Source: JAMQPK01 sp963782595
GTDB lineage: Bacteria; Acidobacteriota; Vicinamibacteria; Vicinamibacterales; JAMQPK01
NCBI GenBank assembly: GCA_963782595.1
Contig: CAWAKJ010000002.1
Span: 1,240,001-1,304,000 of the forward strand
DNA: 64,000 nt
Reading direction: 5' to 3'
In this document: one piece after another, positions 1-7,542 of the stretch
How positions within the stretch are numbered: the first letter of the stretch is position 1
How the letters are laid out: each line of letters begins with the position of its first letter
The notes under the pieces: model-generated
Told to the model about the DNA's origin: nothing
Seen by the model: only the letters and a program-made list of their open reading frames with translations
Databases searched by the model: none
Position numbers and translations under genes: made by a program

Positions 1-323
1 GCACGCTGATCCACGACTGGATGTACGAGCTCCGCCTCTTCGCTCTGGAGCAGCTCAGCGGCATGCGAGCGGATCTCTTTCTCTGCGACCCGCACCGCAT
101 CATCGTGACCGGTCCGAGCAAATTGAGAGGCCGCAAACTCGACAGTCGCGACCTGCGATCCGGGATGGCGCTGATTGCCGCGGGGCTGGCCGCGGATGGG
201 CAGAGCCGGCTCAGCCCTGTCGAGACCGTGGAACGAGGTTACGGCCGGCTGGTGGAACGGCTCAAGATGCTGGGCGCGCGGGTCGAGCAGGTGGAACAAA
301 GAGTGCCGCTACATCAGGCTTGA
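1..323 (+). CDS. murA: UDP-N-acetylglucosamine 1-carboxyvinyltransferase, C-terminal part (MurA)
   Basis: This is the 3' end of a gene that begins before the window; the reading frame enters at base 3. The visible ~106 residues match the end of the EPSP-synthase fold of MurA: a Y-E-L-R-L stretch, then I-V-T-G-P-S-K-L-R-G, the typical D-L-R-S-G-M-A-L-I-A-A-G-L-A-A block, and a closing E-R-G-Y-G-R-L-V-E-R-L helix. MurA transfers enolpyruvate from PEP to UDP-GlcNAc, the first committed step of peptidoglycan synthesis in the cytoplasm. The catalytic cysteine loop lies outside the window, so activity cannot be judged. The gene converges on the minus-strand ligase and overlaps its 3' end by 62 bases. 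Confidence 0.85.
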   Translation, partial: TLIHDWMYELRLFALEQLSGMRADLFLCDPHRIIVTGPSKLRGRKLDSRDLRSGMALIAAGLAADGQSRLSPVETVERGYGRLVERLKMLGARVEQVEQRVPLHQA

Positions 324-1779
324 CGACTTTTCCCATGGCGTTTCTCGGGAGCTGGGAAACGCAGGCGAGATCCCTGGGAATCTTGTACGGGGCCAGCCGG
401 GTGCTGGCCCATTTTTTTAGTTCTTCAAGATCCAGACTGACGGCAGGGCGCAGCTCGGCGGCGCAGCAGACGCGCTGCCCCCATTCTTCATCCTCCACAC
501 CGACGACGACGCAATCGGCGATGGCCGGATGCGTACGCAGCACCTCTTCGATTTCGAGCGCCGAAATCTTGTGGCCGCCGCTCTTGAGGATGTCGACGCT
601 CGTACGTCCGAGCAGCCGATAGGCGCCGTCTTCCACGACAGCGGCGTCGCCGGTCCGGAACCAGCCATCGACAAAAGCCTGCCGGGTTCCTTCGGGTTGA
701 CGCCAGTACTCGGAGAACACGCCCGGGCCCTTGAGTTGCAGTTCTCCGTCCAGAAGGCGGGCCAGCACGCCGGGCAACGGCTGGCCCACGAATCCCGGCC
801 GCCGCTCGCCGCGAAGAGGGTTGGCCAGCGCCATGCCCACCTCGGTCATGCCGTAACGCTCGAGGAGCACATGGTCCGTGATCTCCTTCCAGCGATTGAG
901 AACCGTCCTGGGCAGGGCGGCCGAACCGCTCATCATGAGCCGCAGGGTGCCACAGCCTCGAGACCGGGACTGCTGCAGTTGCGGTTCTGCCGCCTCCCAC
1001 GAACGAATCAGCCGGTGATAGATCGTCGGCACTGCACTGAACACAGTGAGCTCGCCCGAAGCGAGCCGTGCCCACGTCGTTTCGCTCTCGAACTTCGGCA
1101 GCATCTCGAGCACGGCGCCGCTCCAGAGCGCGCAGCACACGACGTTGAGGATACCGTGCACGTGGTGAAGGGGAAGAACGAGCAGCGTGCGATCGGATGA
1201 GGTCCACTCCCAGGCGGCAACCAGCGATTCGATCTGGGCAGTGAGATTTCCGTGTGTGGTGACGACGCCCTTGGGACGACCTGTGGTGCCGCTCGTATAG
1301 ACGATAAGTGCCCGACGGGGATGGCTTCTGGCTTCTGGCTCCTGGCTTCCGGCCGGCAGCCCGAAGTCGGCAGCCGGAAGGCCGTTCAGCGCTTCGCTTG
1401 TATGGAACTTCGCGCGCGCAGCGGCGGCAAGGGGTTCGAGTGTCGCGGTGTTCGCAGCGTCTGCGATGACAATCGACGCGTCCGAATCGCGAATTAGATA
1501 GTCGAGCTCGGCGGGCGGATGGGATATCGGCAGCGGCACGGCGATGCCGCCGGCGAGCCAGATGCCCCATTGCACGGCAACATACTCCAACCCCGGCGTG
1601 ATGAGAAACGCCACACGAGCGTCGCCGAGGTCGTTCCTATCGCCGAGCAGGTGGGTGGCAATACCGGCTGACGTGCTGAGGAGTTGCTCGTAAGTGTAGG
1701 TTCCCGTTCTGTCGAGAATGGCCGTAGACGTCCCATGAGCGCTTGCGCGCGCCACCAGGGGCGGCAGGACTGCAAACAT
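262..1779 (-). CDS. Acyl-CoA synthetase, malonyl-CoA synthetase (MatB/ACSF3)-like
   Basis: A 505-residue adenylate-forming (ANL superfamily) enzyme that would activate a short acid, probably malonate or methylmalonate, to its CoA ester through an acyl-AMP. Visible motifs: the phosphate-binding loop Y-T-S-G-T-T-G-R-P-K-G near residue 160, Y-G-M-T-E near 305, G-W-F-R-T-G-D near 375 and the C-terminal catalytic lysine in R-N-A-M-G-K near 483. The N-terminal V-A-V-Q-W-G-I-W-L-A-G-G-I-A-V-P-L and S-H-P-P-A-E-L-D-Y segments resemble MatB and human ACSF3 more than long-chain ligases. The ATG at 1779 is one base past the upstream secretin stop, which supports this start and co-transcription. A heptad repeat lies in frame just before the ATP loop. 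Substrate is inferred from similarity only. Confidence 0.8.
   Translation of the reverse strand: MFAVLPPLVARASAHGTSTAILDRTGTYTYEQLLSTSAGIATHLLGDRNDLGDARVAFLITPGLEYVAVQWGIWLAGGIAVPLPISHPPAELDYLIRDSDASIVIADAANTATLEPLAAAARAKFHTSEALNGLPAADFGLPAGSQEPEARSHPRRALIVYTSGTTGRPKGVVTTHGNLTAQIESLVAAWEWTSSDRTLLVLPLHHVHGILNVVCCALWSGAVLEMLPKFESETTWARLASGELTVFSAVPTIYHRLIRSWEAAEPQLQQSRSRGCGTLRLMMSGSAALPRTVLNRWKEITDHVLLERYGMTEVGMALANPLRGERRPGFVGQPLPGVLARLLDGELQLKGPGVFSEYWRQPEGTRQAFVDGWFRTGDAAVVEDGAYRLLGRTSVDILKSGGHKISALEIEEVLRTHPAIADCVVVGVEDEEWGQRVCCAAELRPAVSLDLEELKKWASTRLAPYKIPRDLACVSQLPRNAMGKVVKPDVAALFVPPARPARPAS
390..418 (+). terminator. Intrinsic terminator of murA, located inside the convergent ligase gene
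   Basis: An 8-bp perfect GC-rich stem (GGGCCAGC / GCTGGCCC) with a 5-base loop is followed by A and seven T on the plus strand, 66 bases after the murA stop. Read on the minus strand the same bases encode the L-K-K-W-A-S-T-R-L-A-P segment of the acyl-CoA synthetase C-terminal domain, so the element is at once terminator and coding sequence. Confidence 0.75.
1323..1380. repeat. Heptanucleotide (GGCTTCT-type) repeat inside the ligase gene
   Basis: Four consecutive 7-base units of the type GGCTTCT/GGCTCCT/GGCTTCC, followed by a degenerate imperfect continuation (GGCAGCC, GGCAGCC), sit within the coding sequence. On the minus strand they read as a Gly/Pro/Ala/Glu-rich linker just before the ATP-binding loop. 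Arrays of this type elsewhere in the window are intergenic, so this looks like a tolerated in-frame insertion. Confidence 0.6.
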
Positions 1780-1780
1780 G

Positions 1781-3628
1781 CTACTGCGGCGGTGGGGACA
1801 CCCCCGGATTCGGAGGCGGTGGCACCGGAGGGCGCAATGGCTGGGCCGGCGCAGGCACGGGCTGAGGATCCTGGGGGTCCGGCTGCGGCCTGGGTCCTTG
1901 CAACTCGTCGGGCAGCGGCAAATCGATGCCGCCTGCCGGTGCGCCGGGCGGAGGCCCGCCACCCGGTGCCGAATCGCGTCCCATCTGAAACGCCCGCAGG
2001 TCGTCCTCGGTTAACTCCAGCACGCGCACAATTCGCGGCGTCAGCATGAGGATGATGTCGGTCTGGGTCCGCTCGTTACTGGAGCGGCCGAACAGATGAC
2101 CCACCGCTGGGATGTCGCTCAGGCCGGGAATTCCGTCGCGCACCTTCCGCTCGTCGTCGCGAATCAGGCCGGCGAGCATGTTCGTTTCGCCGTCGCGCAG
2201 GCGAATCGTCGTCTTGATCAGGCGGTTGCCGAACGTCGGCAACCCGCCAAACCCTTCGCCCGAAATACTCGTGACGGAAATCGCGAGCGCGAGCGTCACG
2301 TCGTTGTCCAGGTGTGTGCGTGGCGTGATGTCGATGTTGACGCCGATGTTCTCGTAGTTGAACGACGTAATCGGCTGCTGGCTCACGCCGCCCGCGGCAA
2401 TGGGAGAGAAGGTCGTGACCGGCACCGGCACGCGGTCGCCGAACTGAGCCTGCGCGGCGATGCCCACTTGCGATCGAAGCTGCGGATTCGCGAGCACGCG
2501 GGTGGTACTGTCCTGCTTCAACAGCCGATAGAACAGGCCCGGCACGCCCGTCATGAACACCTGGGACGCGGTCAGGTTGGTCAGATCTTCGAGCGTGAGC
2601 CCTGGCTTGTTCACGTCCGCCGCACCGTTGATGCCGACCGAGCCCGGCGATGCCAGCTGCAATCCGTATTCGGTGAACCGCCTTCGGTTCACTTCGAGCA
2701 GCTCGACGTCGGTCAGCACTTCCGGCCGGGCTTTGTCGATCATGCTGATGAGGCGGCCAGCGGCACTGACGCGTTCTGGCGTATCCGTAATCGTGATCGC
2801 GTTGGTGCCCGCGGTCGCGCCGATTCTGCGCGCGTCGATGACGATGCGCAGAAGGTCCATGGTCTCTTTCACGTCGCCGTTGCTGAGGTAAAACGTCCTG
2901 ACGAGCTCTTGCTCGTACTCGCGCCGCTTCGCGGGTGTGTCGGGGATGATCGTGACGGTGCGCGGCGCAGTGACACGATAGAAGGTTTGCGTGCTGCCGG
3001 TAATCGACCGCAGCGCCTGCTCGAAGGTCTGGTTGCGAATCTCGAGATTGATGGGCTGTGGCCTGAAGGCCGGGTCGAACACGACGTTGACGTTGGCCAT
3101 CTGCGCCAGCGCGCGAATCACGACGTCGCTGTTCGCGTTGCGGAAATTCAGCTCATCGGGCAGCGGATCGGCGGCCACGGTTAGGCCGGGCGAGGGCTGG
3201 TCGCGCATGCGCTCGACGAGCGCCTCGAGTTCGGTCTTGCCGTTGCGGGTGACCGGCACCTTTGCACGCAGTTGATTCTGAGTCGCTTCCAGTTGTTCCC
3301 GAATCACGGCGTTGTCAGGGTTGAGCTCGGACGCGAGCTGATATTCGGTCACGGCCATATCGAGCTGGCCGCTCGCCACATAACGCCGTGCGCGCGTAAA
3401 GTGTTCCTGCGAAGCGCGCAGCTTGGCGCGCTCCAATCCGGTGCGGGCGTTCACGCTGTCGGGATCGAGCTTGAGGGCACGGGTATATTCCACGACGGCC
3501 AGGTCGTGCTCCTGGTTCAGTTCGGCGCGGCGCGCTTGTCGAAGGGCAGACGTGGTGGCACATCCGGTGATGGCCGAGAGGATCGCGACGATGCAGACCC
3601 AGCGTCTGGCGGCCGGCCCGACGAACAT
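1781..3628 (-). CDS. Secretin (GspD/PilQ superfamily) with N-terminal lipoprotein signal and TPR repeats
   Basis: A 615-residue outer-membrane secretin. Starting at ATG 3628 (one base past the LolA stop) gives a short N-terminus with one hydrophobic stretch and a lipobox ending I-T-G-C at Cys23. Residues ~30-125 form TPR-like helices (A-V-V-E-Y-T-R-A-L-K-L-D-P-D, then A-V-T-E-Y-Q-L-A-S-E-L-N-P-D). A secretin N-domain follows (A-L-A-Q-M-A-N-V-N-V-V-F-D), then the C-terminal secretin barrel domain with V-R-D-G-I-P-G-L-S-D-I-P-A-V-G-H-L-F and I-I-L-M-L-T-P-R-I-V. The last ~60 residues are Pro-rich. It resembles type II secretion GspD but carries TPRs where GspD normally has an N0 domain. Its own energising machinery is not in the window; only a distant GspC-like gene at 49.3 kb is a candidate partner. 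Confidence 0.85.
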   Translation of the reverse strand: MFVGPAARRWVCIVAILSAITGCATTSALRQARRAELNQEHDLAVVEYTRALKLDPDSVNARTGLERAKLRASQEHFTRARRYVASGQLDMAVTEYQLASELNPDNAVIREQLEATQNQLRAKVPVTRNGKTELEALVERMRDQPSPGLTVAADPLPDELNFRNANSDVVIRALAQMANVNVVFDPAFRPQPINLEIRNQTFEQALRSITGSTQTFYRVTAPRTVTIIPDTPAKRREYEQELVRTFYLSNGDVKETMDLLRIVIDARRIGATAGTNAITITDTPERVSAAGRLISMIDKARPEVLTDVELLEVNRRRFTEYGLQLASPGSVGINGAADVNKPGLTLEDLTNLTASQVFMTGVPGLFYRLLKQDSTTRVLANPQLRSQVGIAAQAQFGDRVPVPVTTFSPIAAGGVSQQPITSFNYENIGVNIDITPRTHLDNDVTLALAISVTSISGEGFGGLPTFGNRLIKTTIRLRDGETNMLAGLIRDDERKVRDGIPGLSDIPAVGHLFGRSSNERTQTDIILMLTPRIVRVLELTEDDLRAFQMGRDSAPGGGPPPGAPAGGIDLPLPDELQGPRPQPDPQDPQPVPAPAQPLRPPVPPPPNPGVSPPPQ

Positions 3629-3629
3629 G

Positions 3630-4301
3630 CTAGCGGCCTCCCGCGTCGGTAACGACATCGACGTTCGGCGGCATCTTGAACACGAACTGGCTATCGGTCA
3701 GGCCAATATTCTCCTTGAGATTGGTGAAGGTGAACACGGATCGCCCGCCCTGGGCGTCGACCGTAATGAGCATCTGCAGAGACAGTGTCTTCGGCTCGAC
3801 GACGAGCGTCAAGGATTCGTACTCGGGCTCGGGCCGCTTCGGCGTCAGTTTCAACGCGAGCGAGCCAGGGGGCGCATCGGCAACTTTGTCGAAAGCCACG
3901 TTGAAGTCCCGAGTGAGATTGCCTTTGCCCGTCAGGAACAATGCGGGTGAAGACGCCTGCTCGTCGCGCGGCATGGTGCCGACGACCACCTGCTTGTCTT
4001 GCGGAATATAGGAATAGATTTTCCGGCCATCGGATACGAACAGCTTCTTTTCCGGAGCTGTATACTCCCAGCGCATCTTGCCCGGCTTCTTGACGAGCAG
4101 ATTGCCGCGTTCGGTGGCCTGCTGCTTGAGCACCCCGCCGCGATACGCATGCACGAAGTCGGCGGAAAAATCGGTGACGCGGTCGTACTTCTGCTGGAGA
4201 TCGCGCGCAGTCGCGTCGGCTGTCGGAGCAGACGTGGACTGCGCCGCCACCGTTGCAGACAGAACCACCAGGGCCCCGGCGATGAAAGAACGAAGCTTCA
4301 C
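3630..4301 (-). CDS. lolA: Outer-membrane lipoprotein carrier protein LolA
   Basis: A 223-residue periplasmic chaperone that would carry lipoproteins from the inner-membrane LolCDE complex to the outer membrane. The GTG at 4301 gives a clean signal peptide (V-K-L-R-S-F-I-A-G-A-L-V-V-L, then V-A-A-Q); a TTG ten codons upstream is less likely. Family features include D-F-S-A-D-F at the start of the beta-barrel half-shell, G-K-M-R-W-E-Y near the middle and D-G-R-K-I-Y-S-Y-I-P. It lies between the DUF2723 protein and the lipoprotein secretin, a likely LolA client, in the same minus-strand group. Confidence 0.88.
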   Translation of the reverse strand: MKLRSFIAGALVVLSATVAAQSTSAPTADATARDLQQKYDRVTDFSADFVHAYRGGVLKQQATERGNLLVKKPGKMRWEYTAPEKKLFVSDGRKIYSYIPQDKQVVVGTMPRDEQASSPALFLTGKGNLTRDFNVAFDKVADAPPGSLALKLTPKRPEPEYESLTLVVEPKTLSLQMLITVDAQGGRSVFTFTNLKENIGLTDSQFVFKMPPNVDVVTDAGGR

Positions 4302-4334
4302 GTCGATCAAAGATAACACGTTACAGGTCAAGAG

Positions 4335-6302
4335 TTAGGGATTAGGGCCGGATGGGGGGGTGAGCGGCACCTGCAGAAGCGGCCCAAAGAGGCCAGAGTC
4401 GTAGACGGCCTGGCCGTCAGGCCCCAAAGCCCTGAAGCTGATGCCCCGCTCGATGGTGAGCTCGTGCCGGCCGTTCACGACAACATGCCCGAAGCCCGCG
4501 CGTCGAATGGTGTCGGTGGGCAGCCACGATTCCATGCGCACATCGATGTCGAAGGGTTCGACCCTGACCCGCACGCGATATGGACGATCGCGCGAGTCCA
4601 CCAGTTCGGGCCGGTCGCCGGCCCGGCCGACGATGACGGTGTATTGCCGCAGAGGCGGCATGGCTGTACCTGTCGTCAGCGACGTCCACGCACGGGCGAG
4701 GCCGAACGTGTTCAGCGAGTATTCGCGGTCAGGGCGAAGGACCGCGAGGACGTAGGGTGTGCCATGGCGAACCTCGCTGACCTTCGCTCCTAGGCGCATC
4801 ATCGCCGGCGGCGGATCGTGCTGCCACGGTGAGGTGGGCGGGACGTGGATTCTCTGGTACACCCGAGGTGTCACGATGACGTCTCGCCCGGCTTCTGTAT
4901 TGACCGCCACAAACGCATTGAATCGCTCGCGGGCACCCTTCCATTGAAACCACTCGAGCTCGTCCGTGGTGAACCAGGCCACTCCAGGCCTGTGTTCACG
5001 CATGAAGTACTCGACAGCGTTCTGTATCTGCCAATTGCTGTCCACACCGAAAATCGCGTCGCGCGATGCGCTGGTGAAGTCGTTCAGCAACTCGACCGCG
5101 CGATTGTCCCCACTTCGATCGACAGCAGGAAACGTGTCGTAGCCGCGCCATGCCGGATACGCCAGCAGCAGGATGCCTGCGGTGGCCGCGAGAGTACGAG
5201 TCGACACGCGAGAGAGCAGAGCGACGATCGCGCCAACGCCCGCCCCCGCGCATAACGCGACGACGTAATGGGATGGCAGGAAGAAGATATAGGCGTCACC
5301 AACGTTGTAGGTCCAGGCAAACGCGAGGTTCGCCGCGAAGATCAGGATCAGCAGCATGCCCCGCGAGGGCCAGCGCACCGTGACATATCCGAGGCCGAGG
5401 AGGGCGAGCACAACACCCGGCACGCCAACTTGCTGGCGCAGATCGAACCAGTACATAAGGTGTCGTGTCTGGAGGCCCGTTTCCGAGACGCTCATGACAA
5501 GCGTCTCGCGCCAGTCGGCCTTCGTTACGTCCAACCAGAATTGGTCGATGGCCTCACCCATCGACGCCGGCGCTTCGAGCTCGGCCCAGAGTCCGCGAAA
5601 ATTCCACGCGTATTGGAGAGCGGCCAGGGCCGCGATTCCGACCGCAAGAGCGATCATGCGGGGCCGCAGGGGATCGGTCGCTCCGGGGCGGCGCTCTACT
5701 ATCAGAAATGCGGCGAACGCCGGCAGGAGGAGAATCATGCTCAGGTGGTTGCCGAAACCGATGGCATATACCGCATAAAACAACGCCAGCCGGCCGAGCG
5801 TCGGCCGCTCGGCCCATGCGAGCAGTGCGGCGAGCGCGGCCCCGACGATGAGCAGGTGCAGCGTGTAGACCTCGGCCGTTATCGCCTGAGACCAGAAGGT
5901 ATAGGAAAACGCGAGGAACATTCCGGTCGCGACGCCCGCCACGCGTGAACGGGTCAGCAGCGTGGTCACCCATGCCGCCACGCCCACCGCGAGCGCGCCA
6001 TAGACCGCCGACGCAAAATTGAGCGCGCGTGCGGCTTCGCCCGGGTGCAGCCAGACGAACACGTTCCCGAGTCCGTAGTAGAGAGGATAGGCATGACGAG
6101 GCGTCAGTGTGAACGACCCGACACCGGTTTGAAATGACGCACTGTCACCGAGATCGAGCCCGGGAACGAGCGTCGCGTAGTAGCAGGCGAACGCGACGGC
6201 AGCCAGAGACGCGGAGACTAACCCTTGGCTAGCGACCCAGGTTCGGGCGGTGCCGAGCGTGGTGCTTCCTTTGTCTCGATCGGAAAGTTGGCGGCGAGCC
6301 AT
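4335..6302 (-). CDS. DUF2723 multi-pass membrane protein (glycosyltransferase-C-like)
   Basis: A 655-residue integral membrane protein of the DUF2723 family, which shares architecture with GT-C/protein O-mannosyltransferase-like enzymes. The first ~390 residues hold about ten hydrophobic segments; the family motif region includes P-G-L-D-L-G-D-S-A-S-F-Q near residue 47, with the acidic pair of the first periplasmic loop, and F-S-Y-T-F-W-S-Q-A-I-T-A-E-V-Y-T-L near 130. The C-terminal ~260 residues are soluble and extracytoplasmic. A transfer of sugar to lipid or protein is plausible but unproven. The only credible start (ATG 6302) overlaps the rhodanese gene by 85 bases, and the stop is 33 bases before LolA. 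Confidence 0.75.
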   Translation of the reverse strand: MARRQLSDRDKGSTTLGTARTWVASQGLVSASLAAVAFACYYATLVPGLDLGDSASFQTGVGSFTLTPRHAYPLYYGLGNVFVWLHPGEAARALNFASAVYGALAVGVAAWVTTLLTRSRVAGVATGMFLAFSYTFWSQAITAEVYTLHLLIVGAALAALLAWAERPTLGRLALFYAVYAIGFGNHLSMILLLPAFAAFLIVERRPGATDPLRPRMIALAVGIAALAALQYAWNFRGLWAELEAPASMGEAIDQFWLDVTKADWRETLVMSVSETGLQTRHLMYWFDLRQQVGVPGVVLALLGLGYVTVRWPSRGMLLILIFAANLAFAWTYNVGDAYIFFLPSHYVVALCAGAGVGAIVALLSRVSTRTLAATAGILLLAYPAWRGYDTFPAVDRSGDNRAVELLNDFTSASRDAIFGVDSNWQIQNAVEYFMREHRPGVAWFTTDELEWFQWKGARERFNAFVAVNTEAGRDVIVTPRVYQRIHVPPTSPWQHDPPPAMMRLGAKVSEVRHGTPYVLAVLRPDREYSLNTFGLARAWTSLTTGTAMPPLRQYTVIVGRAGDRPELVDSRDRPYRVRVRVEPFDIDVRMESWLPTDTIRRAGFGHVVVNGRHELTIERGISFRALGPDGQAVYDSGLFGPLLQVPLTPPSGPNP

Positions 6303-6589
6303 TCTGGGACCCCGCCTTTGAGGACGGTGATCTTGATACCCTTTCGCAGCAGCTCGGCTGCCACGTGGGTGCTGACGAGCTCGTTCGGATCGGAGTCGTA
6401 GGCGACGATGTCGCCTCCGCTCGGGATAGGCACCGAGTCAATCGCGTAAGGAGGCACGCGGATGGCGCCGGGCAGCTTCACCGTGCTGTGCTCGTACGCG
6501 TACTTGAGGCGAACGTCGAGGATCGTGGGCTTTTCGCCGCGATCCAGGCGTTCCTTGAGCTGTTCTTTGGTGATACGTTCGACCGGCAC
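6218..6589 (-). CDS. Rhodanese-homology domain protein lacking the catalytic cysteine
   Basis: A ~123-residue single rhodanese domain: T-I-L-D-V-R-L-K-Y-A-Y-E-H-S-T-V-K-L-P-G-A-I is the N-terminal signature (D-V-R and G-A-I), and L-L-R-K-G-I-K-I-T-V-L-K-G-G-V-P-E-W the C-terminal signature. The active-site loop, normally starting with Cys after V-Y, reads I-V-A-Y-D-S-D-P-N-E, so Cys is replaced by Asp and sulfurtransferase activity is not expected. GTG at 6589 is preceded by GGGGAG at a normal distance; an ATG at 6667 in frame would add a sequence with no domain character. It overlaps the DUF2723 gene and probably opens the minus-strand group. Confidence 0.75.
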   Translation of the reverse strand: MPVERITKEQLKERLDRGEKPTILDVRLKYAYEHSTVKLPGAIRVPPYAIDSVPIPSGGDIVAYDSDPNELVSTHVAAELLRKGIKITVLKGGVPEWLAANFPIETKEAPRSAPPEPGSLAKG

Positions 6590-6673
6590 GGCGCTATTCT
6601 CCCCGTGGCTCCGGTTGGCGTCAAGTTCCGGGGTGTGGCCGCGGGGCCTTTCGGCCGAAACATACACAGACGA

Positions 6674-6883
6674 ATGTCACGAGAGGTCAAAATCGGGAAC
6701 CGCAAATTCTGGATTGTCTCGGAGCCCTATGAGAAGGGGTGGAAGGCTCAAGTGCTCGAGGTGCTCGACGACAATCGTGGGACAGAGACGATGGACATCG
6801 AAACCATCGGCGAAACCAGAAGCGTGGCCGACGATCGAGCTGTCGGCCAGCTTCAGCACCGCCTCAGGGATCAATCCTTCTGA
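6674..6883 (+). CDS. Small conserved-looking protein of unknown function (69 aa)
   Basis: A 69-residue reading frame from ATG 6674, divergent from the rhodanese gene. The sequence is well mixed and charged (R-E-V-K-I-G-N-R-K-F-W-I-V-S-E-P-Y-E-K-G-W-K-A-Q-V-L-E-V) with two strand-like segments and no signal or membrane segment, which looks more like a real protein than a chance frame. Its end overlaps the convergent PRC-barrel gene by 20 bases. No strong ribosome binding site is visible. I do not recognise a family. Confidence 0.5.
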   Translation: MSREVKIGNRKFWIVSEPYEKGWKAQVLEVLDDNRGTETMDIETIGETRSVADDRAVGQLQHRLRDQSF

Positions 6884-7499
6884 CATCCGGCTGACCCATG
6901 GGTGAGGGCGGCGGCACATAGCCCCACCTGCTCGCGGGGGCCGCATGGTCCGCCGCCATGTCCTGGTCTTCGTCGGTCCAGTCGTAGTTGACCGCATCCT
7001 CCGAAGCGATGAGCAAGTTGCGTCCGGCCCTCAGCTTGGCATCGGCCGGTAGGTACGGCATTTCACGCGGGTTCCTGCTTCTGCCCAGCATTTCTTCGAA
7101 ACGTCCACCCGGGGTGTGTTCTGCCAGCAGATAACCCAGGATGCGGCCGTCGGTACGGTCGATCAGCACGTCGTTGACTTTTCCCAGAAATCGTCCAACT
7201 TCGCTCACTACCTTACGGCCGATCAAATCAGACCCTCGCGGCAGTTTTTCGAGGCGCTCGATGTCGCTTACGATGACATCGCCCCGCCGGATGGTAACGG
7301 CATCGGGACCAATCGCGTGCACCGCAGACGCTGGAAGCAGGATGTGATCTTTGGTGAACCCCGATCCGTGGCGGACGACGACGAAGCCCGCAACGCAGCC
7401 GCCGTCGGGATCGAGGATCATCTTCTCGACGGTGCCGATTTTTTCGGCCGCATCGATGTCCACGACGGCACGGCCTGACAGCTCGGTAGCTCGAATCAT
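6864..7499 (-). CDS. PRC-barrel domain protein
   Basis: A 211-residue protein with two PRC-barrel-like halves: M-I-R-A-T-E-L-S-G-R-A-V-V-D-I-D-A-A-E-K-I-G at the start and D-L-I-G-R-K-V-V-S-E-V-G-R-F-L-G-K-V-N-D-V near residue 100. Each has the I-G-x-V / L-G-x-V turn typical of the fold found in RimM and photosynthetic reaction-centre H subunit. The tail is Pro-rich (P-P-P-S-P-M-G-Q). ATG 7499 follows a GAGGTG binding site and fits the domain boundary. It lies 43 bases after corA and is probably co-transcribed. PRC barrels usually mediate protein or RNA contacts; the partner is unknown. Confidence 0.78.
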   Translation of the reverse strand: MIRATELSGRAVVDIDAAEKIGTVEKMILDPDGGCVAGFVVVRHGSGFTKDHILLPASAVHAIGPDAVTIRRGDVIVSDIERLEKLPRGSDLIGRKVVSEVGRFLGKVNDVLIDRTDGRILGYLLAEHTPGGRFEEMLGRSRNPREMPYLPADAKLRAGRNLLIASEDAVNYDWTDEDQDMAADHAAPASRWGYVPPPSPMGQPDVRRIDP

Positions 7500-7542
7500 A
7501 AACACCTCACCCGGCGAATAAGGGAGCAAGGACCGAGCCAAT

